From contig NZ_JAFBEI010000006.1 in assembly GCF_016908655.1 (NCBI RefSeq), positions 1 to 60,428 on the forward strand: 60,428 nucleotides of DNA, read 5' to 3'. This stretch comes from Streptococcus saliviloxodontae. GTDB taxonomy: Bacteria; Bacillota; Bacilli; Lactobacillales; Streptococcaceae. Below the pieces are notes generated by a model. That model had not been told where the DNA came from, did not search any database, and saw nothing but the letters and a program-made list of their open reading frames with translations. Positions 8,067-16,776 of the stretch are shown in pieces; positions within the stretch are counted from its first letter, which is position 1; the number at the start of each line of letters is the position of its first letter. The position numbers were made by a program, and so were the translations under genes.

Positions 8067-8723
8067 ATGAATCAAGTGACGAGACCATTTCCTTTAGTGA
8101 AGGACGATGAGCCTATTATTGGGCAGTCGCGTTTAATGAAACTTTATGAAAATGAAGATTTAATCAATAATATTCGTGGTAATTATCAAGACAAAAACTA
8201 CAATGAGGTTGAGGAGACTCAAGTCATTTCGTCTAACCTGTCAAATCAAGTTACTTATAAGCCTTCTCAAACTGAGGAAACTTATGCGAGACAGGCTAGA
8301 GAGACAGCTAGAGAGGACATCAAGCGCAAGCGTCACCTGTATTTGAAAAATGAAGTGACCCAGGCGAGTCAAAAGCGAAAAAGCTCTTCTCCTATTTTGA
8401 CGAGACAAGTGAGCACAGTAGAAGCTAATCAAGCGATTAGCCCGTCACCTAACCGTCAAGAAGTTGAGAGTGTTAAGCCTAAAAGAGTTTCTCAAACAGG
8501 TTTATCACGCTTTTCTGATAAGTTACGCCAAGAAGAGTACATCTTGGTTGAGTTACCCAAAACCTATCAGAAACCTCAGAACCCCTCAACCAAGAAAGTT
8601 AAGAAGAATAATTATGACTTTTTAAAACGTAGCCAGGTCTATAATCAAAAAGAACGTCAAGAAAACAAGGAGCGTCGAGTTGCTCAAGAATTGAACTTGA
8701 CACGGTTTGAGGCTGACGAATAA
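8067..8723 (+). CDS. Hypothetical basic, probably disordered cytoplasmic protein
   Basis: This 218-residue product is not one I recognise. It is rich in Lys, Arg, Gln and Glu, with no hydrophobic segment, signal peptide or cysteine pattern. Stretches such as [18 protein letters not shown] and [17 protein letters not shown] suggest helical, charged or coiled regions joined by flexible linkers. An in-frame GTG lies at 8058, but GAAAGGC fits the ATG at 8067. The gene ends 10 bases before murC and shares its promoter, so it is co-transcribed with a cell-wall gene. A link to wall synthesis or division is only suggested by position. Confidence 0.7.
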   Translation: MNQVTRPFPLVKDDEPIIGQSRLMKLYENEDLINNIRGNYQDKNYNEVEETQVISSNLSNQVTYKPSQTEETYARQARETAREDIKRKRHLYLKNEVTQASQKRKSSSPILTRQVSTVEANQAISPSPNRQEVESVKPKRVSQTGLSRFSDKLRQEEYILVELPKTYQKPQNPSTKKVKKNNYDFLKRSQVYNQKERQENKERRVAQELNLTRFEADE

Positions 8724-8733
8724 AGGAGAAAAC

Positions 8734-10065
8734 ATGTCAAAAACCTATCATTTTATTGGAATTAAGGGTTCAGGAATGAGTGCCCTTGCGCTCATGCTTC
8801 ATCAAATGGGACATAAGGTTCAGGGATCAGATGTTTCAAAATATTATTTTACCCAACGTGGATTAGAGCAAGCGGGAATCGCTATCTTGCCTTTCGATGA
8901 GAACAATATTACAGAAGATGTTGAATTGATTGCTGGGAATGCCTTTCGTGAAGACAATAATGTCGAAGTAGCATACGCTATTCAAAAGGGAATTGCCTTT
9001 AAACGTTATCATGAGTTTTTAGGTGACTTTATGCGTCAATTTACCAGTCTTGGTGTAGCAGGAGCTCATGGCAAGACCTCAACAACAGGTCTTTTATCTC
9101 ACGTTTTGAAAAATATCACAGACACATCGTATTTGATTGGTGATGGTACAGGACGTGGTTCTGCCAACGCTCAATATTTTGTGTTTGAATCTGATGAGTA
9201 TGAACGTCACTTCATGCCTTATCACCCAGAATACTCAATTATCACAAATATTGACTTTGACCACCCAGACTACTTTACAAGCATTGATGATGTCTTTGAT
9301 GCTTTCAATGACTATGCTAAACAGGTTCAAAAAGGTCTCTTTATCTATGGTGAAGATACTTATCTTCGTCAAATTACGTCAGAAGCTCCAATCTACTACT
9401 ACGGTTTTGATGAGAATAATGATTTTATCGCTTGCGACATCACACGTACCACTTCAGGTTCTGACTTTAATGTCAAACACGATGGTCAGATTATCGGTCA
9501 CTTCCATGTCCCAGCTTTTGGTCGTCACAATATCTTGAACGCGACAGCAGTAGTTGCTAACTTATTTGTTGCTGGATTTGACATGGATTTAGTAGCTGAG
9601 CACTTGAAGAGCTTCTCAGGTGTTAAACGTCGCTTTACTGAAAAAGTGGTAAACGGCACCATTATCATTGATGACTTTGCGCATCATCCAACTGAAATTA
9701 TTGCGACTTTGGATGCTGCCCGTCAAAAATACCCTTCAAAAGAAATTGTGGCGATTTTCCAACCGCATACCTTTACTCGTACGATTGCCCTCTTGGATGA
9801 CTTTGCAGATGCTCTTAATGAAGCAGATGCTGTTTACTTGGCACAAATCTATGGTTCAGCGCGTGAGGTTGACCACGGTGATGTTAAGGTTGAGGACTTG
9901 GCAGACAAGATTGTCAAACCAGCTCAAGTGGTCACTGTTGAAAACGTCTCACCTCTTCTTAACCACGAGGATGCTGTTTATGTCTTTATGGGAGCAGGAG
10001 ACATTCAACTTTATGAGCGTTCTTTTGAGGAATTGTTATCAAGTAGTGTCAACAACAATCAATAA
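8734..10065 (+). CDS. murC: UDP-N-acetylmuramate-L-alanine ligase
   Basis: MurC adds the first residue, L-alanine, to UDP-MurNAc in the cytoplasmic stage of peptidoglycan synthesis, using ATP. The 443 residues match the family. The N-terminal UDP-binding fold shows [14 protein letters not shown], the ATP-binding loop is [13 protein letters not shown] (about 108-120), the central domain has ESDEYERHF, and the C-terminal ligase domain has [10 protein letters not shown] and [16 protein letters not shown] just before the ATG at 8734 sets the start; an upstream in-frame codon would overlap the previous gene. The gene follows the basic hypothetical protein and precedes an acetyltransferase and mltG. 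A stem-loop right after the stop may thin out transcription downstream. Confidence 0.97.
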   Translation: MSKTYHFIGIKGSGMSALALMLHQMGHKVQGSDVSKYYFTQRGLEQAGIAILPFDENNITEDVELIAGNAFREDNNVEVAYAIQKGIAFKRYHEFLGDFMRQFTSLGVAGAHGKTSTTGLLSHVLKNITDTSYLIGDGTGRGSANAQYFVFESDEYERHFMPYHPEYSIITNIDFDHPDYFTSIDDVFDAFNDYAKQVQKGLFIYGEDTYLRQITSEAPIYYYGFDENNDFIACDITRTTSGSDFNVKHDGQIIGHFHVPAFGRHNILNATAVVANLFVAGFDMDLVAEHLKSFSGVKRRFTEKVVNGTIIIDDFAHHPTEIIATLDAARQKYPSKEIVAIFQPHTFTRTIALLDDFADALNEADAVYLAQIYGSAREVDHGDVKVEDLADKIVKPAQVVTVENVSPLLNHEDAVYVFMGAGDIQLYERSFEELLSSSVNNNQ

Positions 10066-10070
10066 ACACT

Positions 10071-10096
10071 AGAGTTGGGGGTTCCCAACTCTTTGC
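10071..10096 (+). terminator. Stem-loop after murC (weak terminator or attenuator)
   Basis: AGAGTTGGG and CCCAACTCT form a perfect 9-bp stem around GGTT, followed by a short T-run (CTTTGCC). The tail is weak, so partial read-through into the acetyltransferase gene is likely. Confidence 0.55.
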
Positions 10097-10115
10097 CTTA
10101 TTCTAGGAGTTATTT

Positions 10116-10622
10116 ATGATAATTAGACATGCGACCTTAGAGGATTGGGAAGAAATCGTTGCGATTGAGCAAGAAAATTTCTCTCAAGCAGAGGCTGCTA
10201 CGCCCGAAGATATGAGAAGTCGTATCACAACGATTTCTGATACTTTCTTAGTTGCAGAAGTGGATGGAAAACTAGCCGGTTATGTGGTAGGACCTGCTGT
10301 GAATCAGCGTTATTTAACCGATGATCTTTTTCATGAGGTAGTACCTAATCCTTCTGCAGGTGGGTACATCGCCTTGACGAGTCTATCAGTTAATCCTACT
10401 TTTCAAAATCAAGGGATTGGAACAGCCTTATTAGCAGCGATGAAAGATCTTGCCATCGCTCAAGAACGTGAAGGGATAAGTTTGACTTGCCACGATTACT
10501 TGATTGCTTATTATGAGAGAAATGGTTTTTTGGATGAAGGCGAGTCAGAGTCATCTCATGGTGGAGCTAGTTGGTACAACTTGGTTTGGGACGCTTCTGA
10601 AACCTCTCTTCGAGTCTTTTAA
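10116..10622 (+). CDS. GNAT-family N-acetyltransferase
   Basis: This 168-residue protein has the GNAT fold, which transfers acetyl from acetyl-CoA to an amine. The acetyl-CoA pyrophosphate loop is QNQGIGTAL at 97-105, directly after the strand ALTSLSVNP. The C-terminal YYERNGFLDEGESES block is the usual beta-6/beta-7 region. The substrate cannot be told; the RimI-like and arylalkylamine-type subgroups look alike at this level. It lies between murC and mltG with no clear own promoter, so it probably depends on murC read-through. The start is the ATG at 10116, with TAGGAG upstream. Confidence 0.85.
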   Translation: MIIRHATLEDWEEIVAIEQENFSQAEAATPEDMRSRITTISDTFLVAEVDGKLAGYVVGPAVNQRYLTDDLFHEVVPNPSAGGYIALTSLSVNPTFQNQGIGTALLAAMKDLAIAQEREGISLTCHDYLIAYYERNGFLDEGESESSHGGASWYNLVWDASETSLRVF

Positions 10623-10671
10623 ATGCCTTGTTGAAGCAATGTTACGATACGGTAACAAAAAGGAATTAGAT

Positions 10672-10700
10672 TTGATTTTGCCTAATTTTTAAGATATAAT
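10672..10700 (+). promoter_or_regulatory. Promoter of mltG
   Basis: TTGATT (10672-10677) and TATAAT (10695-10700) are spaced by 17 bp. The leader is about 25 bases and contains GGAGGAGG. Confidence 0.65.
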
Positions 10701-10731
10701 GGCGTTTGATAAATATGGAGGAGGATAAGCT

Positions 10732-12516
10732 TTGACTGATTTTAAAGATGGTGAAAAAGCATCTCAAAAAGAGCCGAGCTTTAAGGATAAAATTTTAGCT
10801 GAATTGGAGGAGGCTAACCGTTTGCGCCAAGAGCGTGAGGAAGAATTACGCCGCAAACAACAAGAAGCCCAAGAAGCAGCCCAAAGACAAGCCGAGCAAG
10901 AGGCAAAGCTAGCTGAAGAGGCTCGTCTTGAAGAAGAGCGTTTGTTAGCCTTGAAACGCCAAGAAGCAGAGCGACTAGCAGTTGCTAAAGCCCTGATTGA
11001 GCAACAAAAAGCTGAGGAGGAGCGTTTATTACGTGAACGTCAAGAAGCTCAGAAGCAAGCTATTGCTCAAGAAGTAGAAATGCAGCGTCTAGCAGCAGAG
11101 AAGCAGGCAAAAGAAGCCCAAGAGGCTATTGATGCTGCCAAAATGGCTAGTTTATCACTTGAAGAAACGTCACCAGTAGACAAAGAGATCGTTAAACCAG
11201 AATTACCAACAGCCTCAACATTCACTATTGAAGAAACTGTTCAAAATCAGGAGCAAACGACTGTTCCCCAACTTGAAGAAAATGATGCGGAGATTGTCGC
11301 TCCTAAGTTAGTTGCTAAATCAGAGTCGACAAAAGATGTTTTTGAAGAGCTTGAAAAAGAAGTTCCAAGCAAACGTCAACGTAAAAATAAGATTGCTACT
11401 AAGATTTCAGCTATTCTTATTACCGTTATTATTTTAGTTGGCTGTTTAGCAGGTTTCTTCGGCTATCGTTATGTGACGTCTGCCTTGGGAGCAGCTGATA
11501 AAACAGCCAAAAAATATGTCACTGTCGATATTCCAGTAGGATCAGGCAATAAATACATCGGACAGATCTTGCAAAAGAGTGGTGTTATCAAAGATGCAAC
11601 TGTTTTTAATTACTATACCAAGTTTAAAAACATTTCAAATCTTCAAAGTGGCTACTATAATTTGAAGGCAAGTATGACGGTTGAGGAGATTGTTAAGTCC
11701 CTCCAAAAAGGTGGAACAGCTCAGCCTGAACAACCTGTCGCTGGTAAAATTCTGGTGACAGAAGGTTACACGATTAAGCAAATCGCTGAAGCGATTACTA
11801 AAAATGTTAATACAAGCTCGTCATCTAAGACACCTTTTAGTGCAGATGATTTCTTAGCATTGATGAAAGATGACACCTTCATCGCTAAGATGGTTGCTAA
11901 ATACCCAGATTTATTGTCAAATCTTCCAAGTGCGGATACGGCAACTTATCAGTTAGAAGGTTACCTTTTCCCTGCAACTTACAACTACTATGACGATACA
12001 ACCCTCGAAGGCTTGGTAGAAGAAATGATTTCAACAATGAATTCTTACCTATCAAGTTACTACACGACCATTAAGTCAAGTGGGTATAATGTCAATCAAA
12101 TCCTGACATTGGCTTCATTAGTAGAAAAAGAAGGCTCTACAGATGATGACCGTCGTAACATTGCTAGCGTTTTCTATAATCGTTTGAATAGTAACATGCC
12201 TTTGCAGAGTAACATCGCCATTTTATATGCTATGGGTAAACTCGGCGAAGCAACAACGCTTAAAGAAGATACAACTATTGACACGGCGATTGACTCTCCT
12301 TATAATATATATACTAATACTGGCTTGATGCCTGGACCAGTTGATAGCCCAAGTTTATCTGCAATCGAGGCAACGATACAACCAGCATCAACGAATTACC
12401 TCTACTTTGTTGCGGATGTCAAAACGGGTAAAGTGTATTATTCGGAAGATTACGACACACATTTACAAAATGTTGAAAAATATATCAATAGTCAGGTCGC
12501 AGAAAGCAGTAATTAA
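10732..12516 (+). CDS. mltG: Endolytic peptidoglycan transglycosylase MltG
   Basis: MltG cuts nascent glycan strands at the membrane and works with the elongation machinery in streptococci. The 594-residue protein has a long cytoplasmic N-terminal part, with a Glu/Lys/Gln-rich coiled-coil stretch at about 20-140, one membrane segment at about 221-243, and an extracellular YceG/MltG domain. The catalytic region is LASLVEKEGS around 460-469, followed by RRNIASVFYNRLN and MPLQSN. The start is a TTG at 10732; GGAGGAGG seven bases upstream makes this convincing, and no ATG fits. The cytoplasmic extension is typical of streptococcal members and absent in E. coli MltG. It has its own promoter and is followed by greA. 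Confidence 0.93.
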   Translation: MTDFKDGEKASQKEPSFKDKILAELEEANRLRQEREEELRRKQQEAQEAAQRQAEQEAKLAEEARLEEERLLALKRQEAERLAVAKALIEQQKAEEERLLRERQEAQKQAIAQEVEMQRLAAEKQAKEAQEAIDAAKMASLSLEETSPVDKEIVKPELPTASTFTIEETVQNQEQTTVPQLEENDAEIVAPKLVAKSESTKDVFEELEKEVPSKRQRKNKIATKISAILITVIILVGCLAGFFGYRYVTSALGAADKTAKKYVTVDIPVGSGNKYIGQILQKSGVIKDATVFNYYTKFKNISNLQSGYYNLKASMTVEEIVKSLQKGGTAQPEQPVAGKILVTEGYTIKQIAEAITKNVNTSSSSKTPFSADDFLALMKDDTFIAKMVAKYPDLLSNLPSADTATYQLEGYLFPATYNYYDDTTLEGLVEEMISTMNSYLSSYYTTIKSSGYNVNQILTLASLVEKEGSTDDDRRNIASVFYNRLNSNMPLQSNIAILYAMGKLGEATTLKEDTTIDTAIDSPYNIYTNTGLMPGPVDSPSLSAIEATIQPASTNYLYFVADVKTGKVYYSEDYDTHLQNVEKYINSQVAESSN

Positions 12517-12521
12517 CGACT

Positions 12522-12556
12522 AAGAAGGGAGGGTTTATGCCCACCTTCTTGATTTT
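12522..12556 (+). terminator. Terminator between mltG and greA
   Basis: AAGAAGG with an imperfect inner GGG pairs with CCC and CCTTCTT across a short loop, then GATTTT. The T-run is short, so read-through into greA is possible. Confidence 0.55.
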
Positions 12557-12588
12557 ACAAAGAAACTAATTAGAAAAGAGATAGACAG

Positions 12589-13071
12589 ATGGCAGAAAAA
12601 ACTTATGTAATGACCCAAGCGGAAAAAGAACAACTTGAACAAGAACTCGAAGAGTACAAACTCGTTCGTCGTCCAGAAGTTGTTGAACGTATTAAAATTG
12701 CACGTTCTTACGGTGACCTTTCAGAAAACTCTGAGTACGAAGCAGCTAAAGATGAACAAGCCTTTGTTGAAGGTCAAATTCAAATTCTTGAGACTAAGAT
12801 TCGCTATGCTGAGATTGTGGACAGTGATGCGGTTGCTCAAGATGAGGTCGCTATTGGTAAAACAGTTGTTGTTCAAGAAGTTGGAACAACTGATAAAGAT
12901 ACTTACCATATTGTTGGTGCAGCAGGTGCAGATATCTTCTCTGGAAAAATTTCAAATGAAAGCCCAATCGCTCAAGCTTTGATTGGTAAAAAAACTGGGG
13001 ATAAAGCAACGATTGATTCACCTTCAGGAAGCTATGATGTTGAAATCATCAGTGTTGAAAAAACAGCTTAA
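12589..13071 (+). CDS. greA: Transcript cleavage factor GreA
   Basis: GreA enters the RNA polymerase secondary channel and stimulates cleavage of backtracked RNA. The 160 residues equal the family length. The N-terminal coiled coil carries the tip motif [18 protein letters not shown] (about 43-60) with the acidic pair D46/E49 near the tip that coordinates metal. The C-terminal domain has the usual [17 protein letters not shown] ending. It follows mltG, as in other streptococci. A strong terminator lies downstream. Confidence 0.97.
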   Translation: MAEKTYVMTQAEKEQLEQELEEYKLVRRPEVVERIKIARSYGDLSENSEYEAAKDEQAFVEGQIQILETKIRYAEIVDSDAVAQDEVAIGKTVVVQEVGTTDKDTYHIVGAAGADIFSGKISNESPIAQALIGKKTGDKATIDSPSGSYDVEIISVEKTA

Positions 13072-13120
13072 GTGATTATTGGCTTTATTACCAATAGTCT
13101 TCTGTGAGAGATGTTTGACA

Positions 13121-13166
13121 AAAGGAGGCAATTCCATGTTGATTGGGATCTTGTCTCCTTTTTTAT
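13121..13166 (+). terminator. Terminator after greA
   Basis: AAAGGAGGCAA (13121-13131) pairs with TTGTCTCCTTT over an 11-bp stem and is followed by a T-rich tail. Confidence 0.75.
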
Positions 13167-13237
13167 TTTGGTATATTAATTACGTGATTTATAGATGAAA
13201 GAAGTAAGGTTTGACTAGGTATAGTCTTCATTTGATA

Positions 13238-13281
13238 AAAAAACCACAGAAAAGTAATATTTCTTTTTCTGTGGTTTTTTC
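13238..13281. terminator. Bidirectional terminator between greA side and yidC2
   Basis: AAAAAACCACAGAAAA (13238-13253) and TTTTCTGTGGTTTTTT (13265-13280) form a perfect stem with A/T tails on both strands. It can stop yidC2 transcripts from the minus strand as well as any from greA. Confidence 0.85.
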
Positions 13282-13285
13282 TTAA

Positions 13286-14188
13286 TTAACGTTTATTTTG
13301 CTTACCGGCATTACGGTTTGACTTTGGAGTTGGAATTGTTTGTGCTTTCTTTGGAGTAACATCACGACGTGCTGATTTAAAAGCTTTTGGAGGATTATTT
13401 TTGTATTCCTCTTCAACGCGCTTACGAAGTTTTGGTTTAAGCATGTATTGGGTGATGAGTTGTTGGACGATTGAGAAGATCCCTCCGACAAACCAGTACA
13501 ATCCAACAGCAGAAGGAAGGCTAAATGACATCACAGCCATCATAATTGGCATGTAGTACATCATGACTTTCATTTGTTGGCGCTGTGCTTCTGGAACAGC
13601 GATATAAGATAAGTATGATTGGATAAAATAAAGACCAGCAATAATGATGATAAGGACAATATCACGTTGTCCAAGAGTCATCCAAAGGAAGTGGCTATTA
13701 GCAACTCCTTTGGTGTGCTGAGCAGCAAAGAAGAGAGCTGAGAAGAAAGGCATTTGGATGAGTAGCGGTAAACAACCAATACCACCAAGCATGCTAACGC
13801 CGTTTTCACGTTGAGCAGCCATCAAATCAGCTTGTGCAGCCATTTTTTCTTCTTGTGTTTCAGCATTTTTCATGCGCTCGTTGATTGGGTCAAAGATAGG
13901 TTTGAGGTAATTCATCTTTTCAGCGTGATAAGCCGCTTTCCAAGATTGATTTAGACCAAGGGGAAGGATGATCAATCGAACAATAATAGTTGTAACGATG
14001 ATACCAACACCGAAGCCAAGTCCAAGGTGGTCACCAAAGTAAGTGATGACATAGCTCATTGGCTTACCTAAAAGATTCCAGATGAGACCAGTAGGGTTAC
14101 CGCTTTTATCGCGTGAAACACATCCTGTTAGGAGAAGTAGCATTGACAGAGAGAGTCCTGTCAGTAGCCATTTTTTACTATTTTTCAA
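13286..14188 (-). CDS. yidC2: Membrane protein insertase YidC2 (OxaA2)
   Basis: YidC inserts and folds membrane proteins, alone or with Sec and SRP. The 300-residue precursor begins with a lipoprotein signal peptide ending in the lipobox LLTGC (C23). Five membrane segments follow, with the conserved inner arginine region ([11 protein letters not shown]) and hydrophilic groove segments. The C-terminal tail, about 60 residues and very basic (from [13 protein letters not shown] to the end), is the mark of the YidC2 type in streptococci, which can bind ribosomes. The place beside acylphosphatase and a TrmH-type gene, not beside rnpA, agrees with YidC2. It is read away from acyP with 76 bases between them, so both may share one minus-strand transcript. 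Confidence 0.92.
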   Translation of the reverse strand: MKNSKKWLLTGLSLSMLLLLTGCVSRDKSGNPTGLIWNLLGKPMSYVITYFGDHLGLGFGVGIIVTTIIVRLIILPLGLNQSWKAAYHAEKMNYLKPIFDPINERMKNAETQEEKMAAQADLMAAQRENGVSMLGGIGCLPLLIQMPFFSALFFAAQHTKGVANSHFLWMTLGQRDIVLIIIIAGLYFIQSYLSYIAVPEAQRQQMKVMMYYMPIMMAVMSFSLPSAVGLYWFVGGIFSIVQQLITQYMLKPKLRKRVEEEYKNNPPKAFKSARRDVTPKKAQTIPTPKSNRNAGKQNKR

Positions 14189-14264
14189 TTTGGTACAGTC
14201 CTTTATTTTAGAATACTTATCTATTTTACTGTTTTTTTGTTAATTTCTCAATACATCTGAAGTC

Positions 14265-14543
14265 TTAATTTGCCATTTGAAAGTCTGTGTAGTCTGAGAA
14301 ATTAGCCATTGTAGCATCAACATAGCTAACTTTGGCAAAACGAGAAGGACCTTTTCGGACTTCTTGGATGAATTTAGCTAGTTTGGCAGCATTGTCGGAC
14401 TGGACTAAAATTTCAACAGTACCGTCATCATTGTTCCAAACCCGGCCATAGAGATCGCCTATTTCTTGGGCAAGGAGGTAGGTTGAGTAGCGAAAGCCTA
14501 CTCCTTGAACCCGACCAGACACTAGGAGACGCATTTTTTTCAT
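14265..14543 (-). CDS. acyP: Acylphosphatase
   Basis: This small enzyme (92 residues) hydrolyses acyl phosphates such as carbamoyl phosphate or acetyl phosphate. The signature SGRVQGVGFRYS (9-20) carries the phosphate-binding loop and catalytic arginine, and the catalytic asparagine lies in GRVWNNDDGTVE. Two starts are possible, at M1 or M4; both are close to the divergent promoter region shared with the TrmH-like gene on the plus strand. It is followed on the same strand by yidC2, the usual streptococcal pairing. Confidence 0.95.
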   Translation of the reverse strand: MKKMRLLVSGRVQGVGFRYSTYLLAQEIGDLYGRVWNNDDGTVEILVQSDNAAKLAKFIQEVRKGPSRFAKVSYVDATMANFSDYTDFQMAN

Positions 14544-14561
14544 GAATTCTACCTTCTTTCT

Positions 14562-14591
14562 TTGTAGAAGCTTGAGGTTTGATGGTATAAT
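14562..14591 (+). promoter_or_regulatory. Promoter of the TrmH-like gene; predicts a leaderless mRNA
   Basis: TTGTAG (14562-14567) and TATAAT (14586-14591) are spaced by 18 bp. Only seven bases separate the -10 box from the ATG at 14599, so transcription should begin at or next to the start codon. Confidence 0.6.
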
Positions 14592-14598
14592 GGTTTAC

Positions 14599-15339
14599 AT
14601 GACTATTATAACCTCAAAAGCAAATAATCTCATTAAAAATACAAAAAAACTCTTGCAAAAAAAATACCGTAAAACCTCTTACTTGATTGAAGGCTGGCAC
14701 CTCTTTGAAGAAGCCAAAAAAGCTGGAGTCACTTTTCGTCATATTTTTGTGGTGCCCGAAATGGCAGAACGTATTGGTGATAGGTCAGAACTTGTTCTTG
14801 TTTCTATAGAGGTACTCAGGGAGTTGACCGAGTCAAAATCCCCTCAAGGCATTGTAGCAGAAATTATGCTAGAATCTCACTCTTTACCGGATCAGTTTTC
14901 AGGCAAGCTGTTGGTTTTAGAAGATGTTCAAGATCCAGGTAATGTTGGCACTATGATTAGAACGGCAGATGCTGCTGGGTTTGACGGTGTCTTATTATCA
15001 CAAAAATCAGCTGATATTTATAATGACAAGACCCTTCGTTCTATGCAAGGTAGTCATTTTCACTTGCCAATTTGGCGAGGGGACCTTTTTGAACTATTGG
15101 CATCATTTAAAGAAGCGAAGAAGCCTATCGTTGCGACAACCTTATCTCAAACGTCGGTAGATTATAAGGACTTGCCTCATCTTGAAAATTTTGCTCTTGT
15201 AATGGGAAATGAAGGTCAAGGTATCTCAAAAGAAATGACAGCATTCGCTGACCATTTGGCTCACATCACTATGCCTGGGGATGCAGAGAGTCTCAATGTG
15301 GCTGTGGCAGCGGGGATTATGATGTTTAGTTTGATTTAA
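14599..15339 (+). CDS. TrmH/SpoU-family RNA 2'-O-methyltransferase
   Basis: This SAM-dependent methylase belongs to the SPOUT knot family, which methylates 2'-OH of rRNA or tRNA. The 246-residue product has the N-terminal substrate-binding domain (YLIEGWHLFEEAKKAG) and the C-terminal knot with VLEDVQDPGNVGTMIRTADA, then VMGNEGQGIS and MPGDAESLNVAVAAGI, the three SPOUT motifs. It is an rRNA-type member (RlmB/TsnR-like); the exact target base is not readable. Starts at 14590 and 14599 are in frame, but 14590 overlaps the -10 box, so translation most likely begins at 14599 on a leaderless transcript. It is divergent from acyP. Confidence 0.9.
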   Translation: MTIITSKANNLIKNTKKLLQKKYRKTSYLIEGWHLFEEAKKAGVTFRHIFVVPEMAERIGDRSELVLVSIEVLRELTESKSPQGIVAEIMLESHSLPDQFSGKLLVLEDVQDPGNVGTMIRTADAAGFDGVLLSQKSADIYNDKTLRSMQGSHFHLPIWRGDLFELLASFKEAKKPIVATTLSQTSVDYKDLPHLENFALVMGNEGQGISKEMTAFADHLAHITMPGDAESLNVAVAAGIMMFSLI

Positions 15340-15391
15340 GAAAAGTGTTGTACTATAATTAGTTAGAAATACACCGTTGGAGGTGGCTAAA

Positions 15392-15892
15392 ATGAAACAC
15401 TATGAACAAGACAAAGACTTTATGAAGCACGTTGGTCATTTGATTGATCATCCGCGTTTCCAAAAATTGGATGGAATCGTCCAACACCATCATTCGACAC
15501 GCTTGGAGCACTCGATTAATGTTGCTTATACTAGCTATAAAATTGCGAAAAAATTGGGTTGGGATGCTAAGGCAACTGCTCGAGGTGGTCTATTGCATGA
15601 TATGTTCTATTATGACTGGCGTGACACGAAGTTCACTAAGGGGCATGCTTGGACTCATCCTCGTATTGCCGTTAGAAATGCCCGTAAGATAACAACGCTT
15701 AATAAGAAAGAAGAAGATATTATCCTTAAACATATGTGGGGAGCAACGATTGCGCCTCCACGTTATAAAGAGGGGTATATCGTGACCATGGTAGATAAGT
15801 ATTGGGCAGTCAAGGAAGCGGCAACCCCCTTTAGAAAGATAATTCGTAAGGGTAAGCTGTTCCATAGACGTTTGTTGAATGATCGCCATTGA
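15392..15892 (+). CDS. HD-domain hydrolase
   Basis: This 166-residue metal-dependent phosphohydrolase has the HD pattern: HHHSTRLEHS (first histidine region), LLHDMFYYD (the HD pair) and VDKYWAVKE with a late aspartate. No second domain is present. The substrate is unknown; nucleotide or second-messenger hydrolysis is typical of the family. The frame extends to a TTG at 15377, but GGAGG at 15379-15383 belongs to the ATG at 15392. It lies 18 bases before the Bax-inhibitor-like gene and probably forms a two-gene unit with it, driven from a TATAAT near 15354. Confidence 0.85.
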   Translation: MKHYEQDKDFMKHVGHLIDHPRFQKLDGIVQHHHSTRLEHSINVAYTSYKIAKKLGWDAKATARGGLLHDMFYYDWRDTKFTKGHAWTHPRIAVRNARKITTLNKKEEDIILKHMWGATIAPPRYKEGYIVTMVDKYWAVKEAATPFRKIIRKGKLFHRRLLNDRH

Positions 15893-15909
15893 TTAGTTAA
15901 GGAGGAGTA

Positions 15910-16602
15910 ATGTACGATAATATTGTTTACACACAGGGAAGTGAGGCTGGATTAAGCCGTTTCTTCTCTAAGGTATATAGTTTGGTTGGTATGGGGATTG
16001 GTTTATCAGCCTTTGTATCCCTTTTGATGCTTTATGTTTTTCCGCAGAATCTCATTGCTATCATGACAGGGGGCTCTTGGATTTATTATGGGGCTATTCT
16101 ACTGGAGCTTGCTTTGGTCTTTATGGCATCAAGCGCAGCGGCTAAAAATACCCCTGCAGCTCTTCCTTTGTTTTTGACCTATTCTGCTCTTAACGGATTT
16201 ACCTTGAGTTTTATCATTGTCCGTTATGCTCAAGCAACTGTCTTTCAAGCTTTTCTATCATCTGCTCTCTTATTTGCTGTGATGGCAATTTTAGGAGCAG
16301 TCACTAAGAAGGACTTGTCTTCTCTACGTAAGGCTATGATAGCTGCTTTGCTTGGTATTATGATTGCAAGTTTGGTTAATTTCTTTTTAGGATCTGGCTT
16401 TATTTCATACCTTGTTAGTATCATTTCTGTTTTGATTTTCTCGGGTTTGATTGCTTATGATAATCAGCAAATCAAGAATGTGTACTATCAAACTGGAGGA
16501 AATGTCGGTGATGGTTGGGCAATTTCGATGGCTCTTAGCCTCTATCTTGATTTTATCAACCTTTTCCTTAATCTCCTTCGTCTTTTTGCTCGTAATGATT
16601 AA
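15910..16602 (+). CDS. Bax inhibitor-1 / YbhL-type membrane protein
   Basis: This 230-residue integral membrane protein has about seven hydrophobic helices and the BI-1 (TMBIM) ending with an aspartate pair in [11 protein letters not shown] and [19 protein letters not shown]. Family members act as pH-dependent calcium leak channels in bacteria that have been studied; the role in streptococci is not established. AAGGAGG directly precedes the ATG. It follows the HD hydrolase and is closed by a terminator at 16609. Confidence 0.88.
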   Translation: MYDNIVYTQGSEAGLSRFFSKVYSLVGMGIGLSAFVSLLMLYVFPQNLIAIMTGGSWIYYGAILLELALVFMASSAAAKNTPAALPLFLTYSALNGFTLSFIIVRYAQATVFQAFLSSALLFAVMAILGAVTKKDLSSLRKAMIAALLGIMIASLVNFFLGSGFISYLVSIISVLIFSGLIAYDNQQIKNVYYQTGGNVGDGWAISMALSLYLDFINLFLNLLRLFARND

Positions 16603-16608
16603 GATATG

Positions 16609-16642
16609 CAAGTTACCTAAGATTTAGGTAGCTTGTTTTTCT
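16609..16642 (+). terminator. Terminator after the BI-1 gene
   Basis: CAAGTTACCTA (16609-16619) pairs with TAGGTAGCTTG (16625-16635), followed by TTTTTCTTTT. Confidence 0.8.
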
Positions 16643-16776
16643 TTTAGCAGTTATCTGGCAGAGACTAGTCACTATGGTAGCTACTTTCTTTAGTAAAAAA
16701 AATATGCAGGAAATAATTTATCCGATAGGAACTTATGATATAATAGACTAAATATTTCGAATTTTGAGGAAAACAG

